Shown: in pieces, positions 11,561 through 23,060 of the stretch
Position numbering within the stretch: position 1 is the stretch's first letter
Layout: the number at the start of each line of letters is the position of its first letter
Made by a program: the position numbers and the translations under genes
NCBI GenBank assembly: GCA_040954595.2
Contig: CM082597.2
Coordinates: 496,001 to 560,000 of the forward strand
DNA length: 64,000 nt
Reading direction: 5' to 3'
Origin: Balanoglossus misakiensis
Lineage: Eukaryota > Hemichordata
The notes under the pieces: generated by a model
What the model was told of the DNA's origin: nothing
Seen by the model: only the letters and a program-made list of their open reading frames with translations
Database searches by the model: none

Positions 11561-14262
11561 TTACACCACATCACATGACATCAGAACTGACTGAAGTGCT
11601 TTGGCATAAGCTGTAAATAAAAGAGAAAAAAATGTTGTTAACATACGCGTACACACACGCCCAGACACACACATAGACACAAACCTCTGCTTCGCACTAG
11701 CATTCTTTACACATTATGGTATAATGTCAAATTTACAGTTCAACATACACTGCTACTCACCATTGGGGTTTCTGTAGAAGACACAATTATTGGCACAAGT
11801 GTCTGGGTTTGAATCCCATATTGTTGGTCCACAACTGCACAGTGGTGGTAACTGAATCTTCTGTTTCTGGATTTTGTCTTTCATCATGGCACGTAATGCA
11901 TCTATGTACCTGGTGACATTAAAAGTATCATTTATGGCAAAGCTCTGACTGTGTTGAGAATGTTACAGAAATGAGCACATGAACTGATGATGTCATTGCA
12001 TCACTACACATTAACCACCATGTCATTAGAGGTACACACAATTCCACCAACCTGTCAGTTTCTCTCTGTTTCTGTTTCTTCTTTTCATATTTTTCCAGAG
12101 TGCTTTTCCGGAACTCTTCTTCCTGTTTGCTTTTCTTCAAAACTTCCTTCTCAGTTTTCCCGGTGACAGGATCCCTCATTTGCACCGCCATCTCAGCTTT
12201 CATTTCTTCTTTCCTTCTTTCTAACTCCTTCTCTCTCTTCAATCTACAGGAAAGAAGAACAGACATCTTGGAAAATCTAAAACAGCTCTACAGCCAAGAG
12301 GATTCTGAATTCAGTACAACATAATTGTCTGCTGACATCAAGTACTGGATTGATAGCCAGATGAGACATGCAATTAGCAATGTCACAACAGTAGTTGCTG
12401 CTCTGAGTAGATGCATGTATTGATCCGAGACAAACCTTAAAATCTTCTTTCTGTGTTCCCTCTTTTTGATATTTTCTTTGACTTGTTCACGTTCAATGTC
12501 CATAAACATTCTTCTGTACATTGAAAACTGACTCCTTGTCTATTCAAAAGAAACGAGGTTGTTACAGTTAAAATTACTGAACTTTGGAAAATGTATTGCT
12601 GTATCATCTTTAATACACATGTATATTTGTACTTTTGTTTTTTAGAATAAAAAAATTCTCCATCACCTGTCTCCTATTTTCCTCTTCTTGAATTCCAGGT
12701 TTTACGTCTAAAACTACCGTCTCGCGACAAAGTCTTGGCATCCTCTTCCGGTGTTGCCGTGGTAACACCTCATCAGGTTCCTTATCAGAGTCAAAGGTCA
12801 CAACTTTGGGTTGCCCTCTGATCTCTGCTGGCTCCTTCTCTGCTAGTATGTGTCTCATCTCATGAGGGCGTCCTACTGATGGACTGAAAGTGACAACTTT
12901 GGGTGGAGACACTCCAGCCTGCTGGTATACCTCTTCCTGGTTGAGAGGATCAGGTTGCCTAGCAACATTCTCATCTTCATCACTGAGTCCAGGTTCATCA
13001 ATTGGCTGTTGAGGTATCTCTGTATCATTCTCTAAACTACCAGCTTGTATTTCTTCATCGGTGGCCAGTTCTAGTCTTGAGGAAGGATGCTGAAATGTAC
13101 ATCAGTGGTGATGTTAGTTGCCTAGGAACCCAGCTGGGCAAGTTTGAAGATGTCTCTGGCAATTCACATATTTGGAATGGAGGTAAATTTGATCTGTACT
13201 TACATCCCTTGTAGGTGAAACTTTCCACGTTCCTCCAGGAAGATTCTACAAGCATGACAACATAAAAGAAAGGTTCATTAAAAATAGCCAATCAACCATA
13301 GAAACTTCACATCATGAATTCTTAATACCAAAATGAAGTGATAGTAATGAGGTCATGCATGACGTATTACTCAAAACAACAAACACACACCTGATCAATG
13401 ACCATCTTCTTAGATGCCAAGTTTCTTCTCGCTTGTCTGATAGCTCGATGGACTTGATGTGAGTGTTCTTCAAATGCTGTTCCATCATCTGTCTCATCTG
13501 TTTGTTCAGTGGATGTTGTTGCCATGGCAGTGGATTGACGAATCAGATGCTGCTCTTCATCACGGAAGACACAGTTGTTTTTCTTTGGAGTCATCCTCTC
13601 TGCAGCGTGTGAACTCTGTTGTATAATCTTCCTCTCCATTTCAACCTGATAATGACGAACAAAATTTCCAACAGGGTCAGTTCCAGGCCAATCAGGAGAA
13701 CAGAGTTGTTCATGTAAATGTAGAACCACATTGTCTGTCATTAGCATAAATATCAACTCTTTCAGAGAAATGTAGCAGACATAATATTTGCCTTCTCTGA
13801 TTCCAATAACATGTACTTACAGCTCGGAATGAATTTTCTAACTGCTGTTGTTGTTTTATTTGTTGAAGTTTTTTCACTCTCTTTCTGACTTCTCGCTGAA
13901 ACTTTTTCAGCTTGGCTTCTTTCTCTTCCTGTGCTTTTCGTATTCTTTCCTCTTCAACCTGTGCTGCATACTGAGGATAAAGAAAAGGGTCTTGAAAATT
14001 GTAGTTTTTCTAACATGACCAAGCGTGTAAACAAGCCACAACATGAAATCAAACATTGTCACTGATGACCACTCGACAGCTCCTGATTTTTTGGGGGAAA
14101 TCGGATACTCACAACCGCATGATTCGCTTCTCCTGAATACTCCGGTATATGTTCAACCCAAGCACCAACTGGTACAACTTTCATAGTCCTACCGCCCATC
14201 TGAGCTCTGGTTTTCATCTTTTGAGTTGGACACTGATCTTGCCACCGTCTGCGAGTCGCCAT
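11561..14262 (-). CDS. CCDC15: Coiled-coil domain-containing protein 15
   Basis: The predicted product is 504 residues in nine exons: 14113-14262, 13821-13970, 13391-13645, 13204-13245, 12667-13089, 12436-12539, 12052-12243, 11761-11909, 11561-11610; all phases agree. The N-terminus has VPVGAWVE, the hallmark of human CCDC15, followed by a charged coiled coil (residues 51-100, rich in E, K, R and Q) and a central TPKK motif. Two PKVVTF repeats lie in the acidic middle. A second helical region precedes a cysteine-containing C-terminus (LPPLCSCG, DTCANNCVFY, ALQSV) that matches the human C-terminus closely. Human CCDC15 is much longer, so the middle is shorter here. It is reported as a centriole/centrosome-associated protein, and I infer a similar role. 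Start context AAAATGGCGA. Confidence 0.88.
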
Positions 14263-15158
14263 TTTCTATGTTTACACATTTTTGAATGTGTGCGCCGAAT
14301 TTTGAAAGTAGACTGTGGGGGCGCTGTAAGTAACCGGAGCGCCACAGCGGGGACAAAACTTCAGTTCTTTTGTTTTTATGGCAGCCATGTTGGACAGGAA
14401 CATATCCCGACCATCAGCCTCTTTATTTTCATAATCAGCAGCTGTATCTGCTTGTCTTTTCATATAAATTAATGTCAACAGCTAAATCACGACTGACTTA
14501 GCAAACTTCAGAGTCCCTGGGATTTTCACAGCTCCTGCAAGACACAGTTAGTCTCTTTTTCAGCACAGACCATGATAACTTCACAAACCCAGAGATGTTT
14601 ATAATTCCAAAAGAATTTCTAAAGATCCTGATATTTTTTCTCCAGAAAACATTGCATGTAGAGGGCACACAGAACAATCTTACACTCACACTGTCACACC
14701 AACACACAATTTCTACACTGCTTTCAGATTAACTCTTTTATTTCAAAGTTTTCAACGTTACATTCGACAAAAAAGAGGCAAAATGATCACAGTGACAGGG
14801 ACAGAATTCTCCCATTATAAACAATCTTTCAAAAAACCTGCCAATTGACATTAAAAATATTTCAGATGATCAACACTTCTGACAATGCTGATCAAAAAGA
14901 TGTGTTATTCCAGCTTACTAGTTTCATATCAATGTTGAAATGACCTCAGATACAAAATGAATACATCAACACATCATAACACAATCTCTAAGGGTTTTCC
15001 GAGCTTACATTAAATCAGTTTTCTAAAAATACACTGAAGGGAAAAAGTTTCTGACAAAGGCTAATAGAAACTGTGGGCTTCATGACCGATTAAATACAGA
15101 CAAACCAAAAGGAATTTATTCAAGATGTTGTTATCATGGAAACAATAATATTATGAGC
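14263..15158. other. CCDC15 promoter side and U2AF1 3' UTR
   Basis: Intergenic gap between two minus-strand genes. The right part is the presumed 3' untranslated region of U2AF1, with a minus-strand AATAAA at 14737-14742. The left part is the presumed CCDC15 promoter and carries GTGGGGGCGCTGT at 14315-14327, resembling part of a CTCF core. No further gene seen. Confidence 0.5.
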
Positions 15159-16728
15159 TCAGAATCTGCCCGATCTTTCTCTACTGTGACTGCGTCGTTC
15201 ACGTTCTCGACTGCGACTTCTTCCTCCCCTGCGTTCTCTACTTCTGCTGCGAGAACGTCCTTTCCTTTCTCGTTCACGGCTTTGAGAACGCGACTTGTAA
15301 CGGTCACGAGAGCGTGATCTCCTTCTCCTACGTCTGCCATACAATTCGCGACGCAGCTCACGTGAGATGGGTTTCAGATGCATGAAGTTGCAGAAACCAC
15401 CTCTGGTACACTCTCTGTGAAATAAAACAAAATCAAAAGTTTAAAGGTCTGTTCACTGTAAATCAGGTTATTTTTTTCCAGCATTTTTATTGTGTGTCAA
15501 CCAGAAAGGCAGCGACTCGACTTACCCCATTTCATATTGACGACAGCAAGCTTCTCTGAAATCAGTCACAGGTGACAATTCGGCACGCATGGGTTGTCCA
15601 TTGAACCAACGATTATTTAATTGCTGAACAGCTTTCTCTGCATCTTCCTCATTATGAAACTGTCAACAAATTGAGATCAAAAATATTTCATCAGTATTAT
15701 ATGCAGAATGATCCTGCAGTTTTCACAGTACCACATGTTCATTTTGGGTACTGATCCCCCCGGGCCCCGTCTAGAAGAAACACTGAGGGGTACCATGTTA
15801 AAAATGCTTTCTTCTATACTTAACATGATGACAACATCAAAAGTTAATCTCAGACAGAGTTGGAAGTTTGGCTACAAACTGTACCTTGACATAAACATTT
15901 CCAACAAGATGGTCACCGATATTATCGCAGACATTCATTTCTTCGATTTCTCCATATTTCTCATCAAGTTCCGTGAACACTTCTTCAAAGAAATCATCAA
16001 AGTGCTTCTGCATGTCAACATCACTCATGTGTTTCACTGTGGAATAAACAGATACAATAGACAGATTAGAACTATTTTTTGACTAGGTCATCTCTGGGCT
16101 AGGCTACCATACACTGGATTTGTTGATAAAATTACAATGTACAAATGTACTTACTGTGAGATCCATCGGCAGTTTGTGCACTGTTCTGTGGATTTTGATA
16201 AATGTTTAGCAAGACTATGGTCTGACTGAAGGTTGGCTTATTGTGGAGACGAGAACATCTATCACCATGACGACATGCTCCGATCTTGAAATAGAAAGAG
16301 CAGTTTACTCTGGAAAAAAAGTACACAGCACATAATGTTTATTTTCACTTTCTTTGAGTGGAGTGACTGTCGTTTTGCCGTCTGACACAATGAAATAGGC
16401 TTCGAGCTACTGAACTGCAGCTACAATAATCTGACGCACGATCCAGTCCACCAAGGCTACAATTATTGCAGCCAAACAACATTATTAGCAGAGGAGATTA
16501 GTGAAGCCACATTGTTATGCTTTGCTGTGCAGTTCTGACACAGTGACATTGTTTTGGACGCGTCCACGAAACACTTGCGTTTACAAAACGGTGCAGCAAA
16601 AGTTGTGGCCCAAAATCGGTAAAAAATATCACCAGTATTTGAAGTTCAACAGCTGAAGTATCTCCCATCACCAAAGACACTTACTTGTCTTTTTCAGTGC
16701 CGAAAATCGATGCCAAATATTCAGCCAT
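15159..16728 (-). CDS. U2AF1: U2 snRNP auxiliary factor small subunit (U2AF35)
   Basis: The predicted product is 246 residues (human 240) in five exons: 16685-16728, 16155-16309, 15885-16036, 15526-15659, 15159-15414. It recognises the AG of the 3' splice site with U2AF2 in the nucleus. In order: an N-terminal [15 protein letters not shown] identical to the human start; CCCH zinc finger 1 (residues 18-37, [20 protein letters not shown]) keeping Ser34, the human hotspot; a UHM/RRM domain (NPQNS to VGNVYVK and NNRWFNGQ); zinc finger 2 ([19 protein letters not shown]); and an RS domain of arginine-serine dipeptides ending ERSGRF. It is head to head with PSENEN. Human U2AF1L4 is also next to PSENEN, so this gene is probably the pre-duplication orthologue of the U2AF1 family. 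Confidence 0.96.
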
Positions 16729-17250
16729 GCTTCGACGCTGTTGTCGCTTTCAATGGCCGCCGCTTTTCTGGAACTAACAAGGCTTTGCGAGAACTACGTC
16801 ACTTCCTTTTCCGGTCACAAAACAAAATCCCCAAAGGCGGAAGTTGATTCGGTGTTGTCCGTATCGCAATCAGTTTCTCTCCTGATTTACTGGTCTTTTT
16901 TGCGGTTGATAAGGGTGAGTAGAAGTTCATTTCAAAGATCCATTGTTAGCGAGTTTACAGAGAATCAAAGGTGAAATCCTGTTTGTCGATACTGGTTGAG
17001 ATCCACTTGTCAATAACATCAAAAGTTTACTGTTTACATTAATTTTCCATGATTGTGAAATACACATGGGCGTACGCGTATTGTCCGAATATCATGATCA
17101 GTGATGACCAAAGCATAGATCTCCCTCTAAGATCTACGACCAAAGTCAGCTGAGAACCCAAAGCCAAAAGAGAGTGACTCTTTTCCATCATATTAGAACA
17201 CACAGGTTGAAGGGATATCCCACGGAACACAACACAGCACAGCATTAGAA
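16729..17250. promoter_or_regulatory. Probable bidirectional promoter, U2AF1/PSENEN
   Basis: Only 522 bases separate the two start codons, which point away from each other. A good donor (AAGGGTGAGT, near 16911-16920 +) could end a non-coding first exon of PSENEN. No TATA box is evident, as is common for shared housekeeping promoters. The function is inferred from geometry. Confidence 0.6.
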
Positions 17251-17774
17251 ATGGACTTGAAGAGGGTATCCAATGAAGACAAATTGACCTTGTGTCGAAA
17301 ATATTACCAAGGTAAGAATATAGCTTTGTGTTTTTGATATTGGAAACAAATTCAAGTTTCACAGTAATACGAATCCTTAACTTCAACTGTCTGTATTTAT
17401 TTATTGTAGGAGGGTTCTTTTGTTTGCCGTTTCTTTGGGCTGTCAATTTTATATGGTTCTTCAGGGAGGCGTTTATGAAACCACATTACCCAGAGCAGAA
17501 ACAGATAAAAACATGTAAGTATCTCAATATTATCTAATCTGTTTTAAAGTTGAAAATAAGAAAATGAGTAATATATTATGTTTTCACCTAGTTTCCAATT
17601 ATCATTGACTTTTATTTTTCTTCTTGTTTTTCAGACATCATAAGGTCAGCAATAGGAGCATTAATATGGTTAGCAGTAATAACTACATGGGTCGTGATAT
17701 TTCAAATCTATCGTCCAATCTGGCAACCATTTGCAGATTACATCTCATTCATGATTCCAAAAGGCATTCCATAG
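17251..17774 (+). CDS. PSENEN: Gamma-secretase subunit PEN-2
   Basis: The predicted product is 101 residues, the same length as human PEN-2, in three exons: 17251-17311, 17410-17514, 17635-17774. PEN-2 binds presenilin and is needed for its autoproteolysis and for assembly of the gamma-secretase complex that cuts Notch and other type I membrane proteins. The N-terminus ([15 protein letters not shown]) is almost the human one. The first membrane segment [20 protein letters not shown] keeps the conserved WxVNxxWFFREAF core. The second segment (about residues 58-78) ends in FQIYRP, and the C-terminal DYISF matches the DYLSF motif required for presenilin binding, followed by IPKGIP. It is head to head with U2AF1. 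The polyadenylation signal is probably at 18029-18034. Confidence 0.96.
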
Positions 17775-18453
17775 ATTCTGGTTTTATTGATAAGAGGAAT
17801 TTCAGAATTTAAAATTTACAGTATCTGTTTTGTTTTGTTGTTGTGGAATTTTTTTTTTTTTTTTTTTTTTTGGGGGGGGGGGGGGGGGGGCTACCATTGT
17901 GATATAGCGCCATCTAGTGACGAGAATATGGTATTACTTTGTTCTGGATATCTGGCTGTATTGAAGTGAACTCGTGAATGTAATACTTTGGAAGCTTTAC
18001 TGTGTAACTGTCATAGGAAATCATGTCAAATAAAATTCACATGTTTTAATTGTTGGCGAGTTGTGCTTTGTTTTCATCTGTATTTTCTATTCAGATTGAA
18101 TAGAAAAAATACATGAATATCTAACTCTTACAAGATAGAAGCACTTGCATTCTGCTTCGTTGAATTCACAGTGGAAGTATGTATACTGATGCAGAAATCT
18201 AGTTGACAATCTAGTTACATATGCTATCAATCTGATTAAGATAATGCCTATAATGATTATTGGAAATGTTTTATGTCCTACTGACTGGTGCAGGGCGCCC
18301 CCAAGATTGGCTATGATTGCCTTTTCGGGTCAAGGACATGTCATATGTTACTATGTCGTCTGCAAGCTTGAGATATATTTTCATTCCAAAGATCAGAATG
18401 ATATTTATATACAGACTGATGTGAAATAAGAGTGCGGGAGGCAGCCACACACC
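17775..18453. other. PSENEN 3' UTR and HSD copy A promoter side
   Basis: Holds the PSENEN 3' untranslated region with AATAAA at 18029-18034 and then a short spacer to the first HSD17B12-type gene. Two motifs resemble CTCF cores: AGCGCCATCTAGTGA at 17906-17920 (inverted) and GGGCGCCCCCAAG at 18293-18305. No extra gene seen. Confidence 0.55.
17849..17890. repeat. T23-G19 homopolymer junction
   Basis: Twenty-three T followed directly by nineteen G (counts read from the sequence) in the PSENEN 3' untranslated region. A shorter T8-G10 junction, also followed by CTA, lies at 47457-47474. The tract could form a G-quadruplex; homopolymer length may be unreliable in any assembly. Confidence 0.85.
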
Positions 18454-20292
18454 ATGGCTCCAGACGATGTCAGTTTATTTGGTCATTTTCACCAAATATT
18501 GGCCATTATTGGCCTGAGCAGTCTCACATATATCTTCCTGAAAGTCACCACTTGGATTTATCATTTTATCAAGGTTTATTTGATAAGTCCAGTGTTTAAG
18601 TTGCATACAGATGTGACCAAACTTGGGAAGTGGGCAGGTTAGTAGACCCATTATTGTGTGGCCCTTATTGTGTGCTTGTTGGGGAAGGCCAAAAGGACAT
18701 CTCCAAATTTATTATGACCCTTTTCCTCCACAGCTGTGACTGGTTCGACTGATGGTATCGGAAAAGCATATGCTGAGGAACTTGCCAGCAAAGGACTCAA
18801 CATTGTGTTATTGAGTCGGTCCAAAGAGAAACTGGACAAGGTTGCCAAGGAGATTGGTTAGTACACTGAAACTGGAAGAGTCTTCAAAGTAATTTTAATT
18901 TGACTTTCAAGTCGACAGACTCGGAAAGATATTCTCTTTTGTTTCTTTTCCAATGATAGAAACAAACTTCAACGTCCAAACAAAAGTGGTTGTTGTGGAT
19001 TTTACCGGTGGTCCAGATATTTATAATGAGATTGAAAGAGAACTGGAGTGTTTAGAAATTGGTGTGTTGGTGAACAATGTCGGTATGGTGTCTCCAGTTG
19101 GTTCAAGGCTGTTCCTTGATACACCAAATATCCAACAGGTTGGTGACATTTTAATAGCCATTTTTTGCTCATTGCGAGATCTTTTGAGACTCGGTTAGGT
19201 TGCTATAGTCAAGTCATAGAATAGGTGCATTATGCTTCCAACAATGTCTGTATATTTTCTTTCATCAGTTCATCCCTGAAGTAATAAATGTCAATGTCGC
19301 AGCAGCCACACAAATGACACGCATTTTACTCCCAGCTATGGTTCAAAGGTAAGTACAGTGAGAATTCCACTGGCCAATTGGCATCAGCACATTATTTCTT
19401 ACAAATCAATTTCTTGTGTGTATAATTGTAGAATTCAAATTTATTTTCAAGTTTCTTCACAGGAAAAAAGGAGCAATTATAAATATTTCATCAGGCTCAG
19501 GCAAGACTCCTGTACCCCTCAAAGCTGTCTGTTCTGCTACTAAGGTAACCCCCTCCCAACATTTTTGTGTTGTGTTGATGTCTTAGATCTTTCTATAAGC
19601 CTCAAATATTAGTGGTCTACTTTTTAAAAAGCATCTTCTGTTTTCATTTATTTCATAGGCATACATGGATTTCTTTTCACGTACACTCCAAGTAGAATAT
19701 GAATCCAAGGGCATCATTGTTCAGGTACGGACTCTGTAGTAATAGACCACTTTCCAGACTCTACGAGATCTCACATGACTATGCACATACACCTTGAATT
19801 TACTGTTGCCATAAATAAATTTGACTAATGTCTGTTTATTTTCTAATCACAGTCTATTATTCCATACTATGTATCAACCAATATGTCTGGCAACATATCA
19901 ACCTCCTTATTTGTACCATCAGCGAGACAGTATGTGAAACAGGCATTGGCAACATTGGGTTTGGAAAACAGAACTCATGGTTACTATACACATGCATTGC
20001 AGGTAATTGAAAGGGATGCCAATGGCTAAGCATTTTTTGTTTGCATCTCGAACTACATCATTGACAATAAATCTCTGTTTTCGATCAATGTTCTGCCTTC
20101 TGATCTCTCTCATTTCTGGAGACAATAATACAAAGTGGAAGGCATGTATTCCATATGTATCTTAATAAAGTTATTATCTTTTGATTGCAGGGACTTCTGT
20201 TTGATATTTTACCTTTCTTCATAACTATCAAGCTGAGATTCACATGGAGGTTGTGGAAAAGGAAACATGCTCAAAAACTGAAGTCAAGGTGA
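18454..20292 (+). CDS. HSD17B12: HSD17B12-type 3-oxoacyl-CoA reductase, copy A
   Basis: The predicted product is 321 residues (human HSD17B12 312) in eight exons: 18454-18637, 18734-18856, 18960-19138, 19269-19348, 19463-19544, 19659-19724, 19853-20002, 20191-20292. The family reduces 3-oxoacyl-CoA in very-long-chain fatty-acid elongation in the ER membrane, using NADPH. Visible features: an N-terminal membrane segment (about residues 13-45), a Rossmann dinucleotide motif TGSTDGIG (64-71), NNVG, the catalytic Ser199 in ISSGSG, and a C-terminal KLKSR that fits a KxKxx ER-retrieval signal. The oddity is VCSATK where the family has YSATK: the catalytic tyrosine is Cys212, while Lys216 is kept. 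The enzyme may therefore be inactive or altered. Everything else looks intact, with no stop or frameshift. Confidence 0.93.
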
Positions 20293-20791
20293 CAATTAAG
20301 AAGTCTCCATAGATTCCTACCATGGGATGGATTCTGGTACTCTTCAGAATGAACTTATTTTTACACCCAATTGATTGATTGACAGTCTTAGTCTAGTTAC
20401 AATTTACAAAGTTATGTAAATAAACACTGCAAATACATGATATATCAATAAAAGTAAAATTGTAAAAATAGTAATTGGCCATGCAAACATTATTGTACAG
20501 TGTAATGTACCAAGTGGTTTTAGGACCTATCTCTACATGCGTGCACAATGGGATGACACCCAACTTACAAAACCACAATGATCATGATCTCATGTTGGAT
20601 TATTTGTATTTCTGACTCTCTCTGGACAATTCACCTGAGAAGCGCCCTCACTGTTTCATCAGGTCAAGGACAGGCCAACAGGACTTTGTCCTTTTTTTCA
20701 TCTTCCTATGATAAACCTGGTATGGGGGGAATGGAGTTAGATATTACACGTGTGCTACTTCCAAAGTAAATATACGAGCCATTGTATCAGC
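20293..20791. other. Spacer between HSD copies A and B
   Basis: Contains a likely copy A polyadenylation signal AATAAA at 20419-20424 and the presumed copy B promoter. AGCGCCCTCACTG at 20641-20653 resembles an inverted CTCF-like core. No gene seen. Confidence 0.5.
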
Positions 20792-23060
20792 ATGGCGTTG
20801 GATATTGTTGGTTTACTTGGTCGTTTTCAACCACCGGTGATGAAAATAGGTTTGGTTACCACTGCTTACGTTGCTCTGAAAATTATTTTATGGATTCTAC
20901 ACTTCATCAAGGTTTACTTGTTAAGCCCAGTGTTTAAGTTGCATACAGATGTGACCAGACTTGGGAAGTGGGCAGGTTAGTAGAACCACAATACTTTGTA
21001 TCGTTTTGTCGCTTGGCCAAAAGGACATCCCCAAACTCCTGCTTGATTTCATCAGCAAATTTGTATGTTTCAGGTACATGTGATAAAGTGACTATATCTT
21101 CCATGTCAACCAGTAATGAAGTGACCATAACATAGTTTAATTTTATGAGAGCATTATGTACAGTAGGTGTCTTATACTGACTTCATCACCACCATTTCAA
21201 TCACAGCTGTGACCAGTTGTACAGATGGTATTGGCAAAGCTTATGCTGAAGAATTTGCCAGCAAGGGAATCGATATTGTGTTGTTGAGTCGATCCAAAGA
21301 CAAACTGGAGGAAGTCGCTAAGGAAATAGGTTAGCATGTCAAATATGAAATAAATCTCCAATGTCTGTAATTTATGTCTTATGTGTAATTAAGAAAAAAT
21401 AGTTTTGGTTCAAGTTCTATTTATTAAGACACAAATATTCTAAGAACCTAATTCACTAAATATTCAATTCTTTCTTTCTTTTTCCTTCTCCATTCTCTCT
21501 TTCTCATTTGTTATTGCAGAAGACACCTATGGTGTACAAACTAAAGTGGTTGTGGCTGATTTTACAAGAGGACCAGAAATTTATGAGAAGCTTGAACAAG
21601 AACTGGGAGAGATGGAGATTGGAATCTTGGTTAACTGTATTGGCATGTCATCTGGTGGTGTCAATTATTTCCTAGACACTAAAAATATCAAACGGGTTTG
21701 TTCCTATTAATTTGTATGTGATTTCAATACTGAAATACAGAGGTTTTAGTGTTTTGTTTTACTGTTTCTCTGCATTTTTAAGATGTCTGGCAGTGCATTG
21801 TGAAAGCATTATAGCTACTACCAGTACAGACTTGCATATTAAACAATCATTTCTTCATCGTTTTATTTATCAGACTGTCCCCAGTATCATCAATGCCAAT
21901 GTTCTAGCTGTCACTCATATAACCAGGATTGTACTCCCAGGAATGATCGTAAGGTAAACACACACATCAAGTCAATTAACCAGTGTTTAATAGTGGCCAC
22001 CTCTATATATCGGCCACTTTGTTACTATTTACATGGGCATATGTATTATCAATGATTATGGATGTAGAATTTTACAAGTTTAACACTTTTACCTTCTTAT
22101 AGGAAAAAGGGAGCAATTATTAATATTGGCTCTGGTTCTGCCAAGGTTCCTGTCCCCCTTACAGCAGTATATTCGGCATCCAAGGTAAAAGAAATCACAT
22201 GGCATCCTGTACTTGTATGTAGGGCTTTTTATGGGTTGAAAATCAAGTGCTACTTACTGCCAAAGTGGTACTAAAATGTATACGTAATATGCTTTGAAAT
22301 TTTTAAGTTCTGGAAGAAGTAGAGTTTATTGTCGAATCGCATGATCAATAGGCGATTTCCGACCGTCTTTCTTGAGGGACTGTGGTACTAATCATGAAAT
22401 TGATAAAAGTCTTGACATTTTCCTACAATTTAGAAAATAACTATGATTTAACTGTCTCCCAAATTGCAGGCATACACAGATTTCTTTTCACGAGCACTGC
22501 ACTTGGAATATGAATGTAAAAATATAATTGTTCAGGTATGTATAAGTCAACTTGAATTTGGTGATGTTGTGTGTGGCATGTCCTAGACCTTATAAAACAC
22601 AAGGTGTTATCAACAATAATGATGGTTGTATTGGCTTTTTGTTTCCACAGTCTGTTCTGCCTTATTATGTATCACTCAATGTGAATGACTACACAGAAAC
22701 CAATGTACCATCAGCAAGAGAGTATGTGAAACAGGCTTTGGCAACATTGGGTGTAGACAACAGAACTCATGGATATTATACACATACATTGCAGGCAAGT
22801 GAAAATACATGTTCATGATGATGTACAACTATGATGACCAAATTCGACAGCTTGGATAGGTCGACAACTATGCCTCTGCCTGGATAGACATTGATTACCT
22901 TGTGATGACGGGGCATCTTGGCTTAGTTGAAATCCTGTTTCTTATTTTCTTTTCTATCTTTGAATTCCAGGGACTTCCATATGACATTCTACCCACAAGT
23001 ATGACCGTCTACACGAATTTCAAGTGGATGCAATTCTTTCTGCCTAACTCTAGAAGATGA
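20792..23060 (+). CDS. HSD17B12: HSD17B12-type 3-oxoacyl-CoA reductase, copy B (diverged)
   Basis: The predicted product is 314 residues in eight exons with the same phases as copy A: 20792-20975, 21207-21329, 21520-21695, 21874-21953, 22103-22184, 22470-22535, 22651-22794, 22971-23060. The start was chosen at [12 protein letters not shown] because it aligns with the starts of copies A and C; the frame is open to an upstream ATG. It keeps the catalytic residues Ser198, Tyr211 (VYSASK) and Lys215. It departs from the family at two cofactor-site motifs: the dinucleotide motif reads TSCTDGIG instead of TGxxxGIG (Ser65) and the NNxG motif reads NCIG (Cys142). The C-terminus is shorter, ends NSRR, and lacks a dilysine signal. 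Intron 7 has a GC donor. It may be a neofunctionalised or weakening paralogue. Confidence 0.92.
21991..22022. repeat. GGCCACCTCTATATA dispersed repeat, copy 3
   Basis: TAGTGGCCACCTCTATATATCGGCCACTT, partly palindromic, in intron 4 of HSD copy B. It matches 5001-5044 and 6006-6060. Confidence 0.5.

Noticed and set aside
13002-13214. Plus-strand open frame across CCDC15 exons
   Set aside because: Antisense shadow; the minus-strand exons join in consistent phase and match CCDC15.
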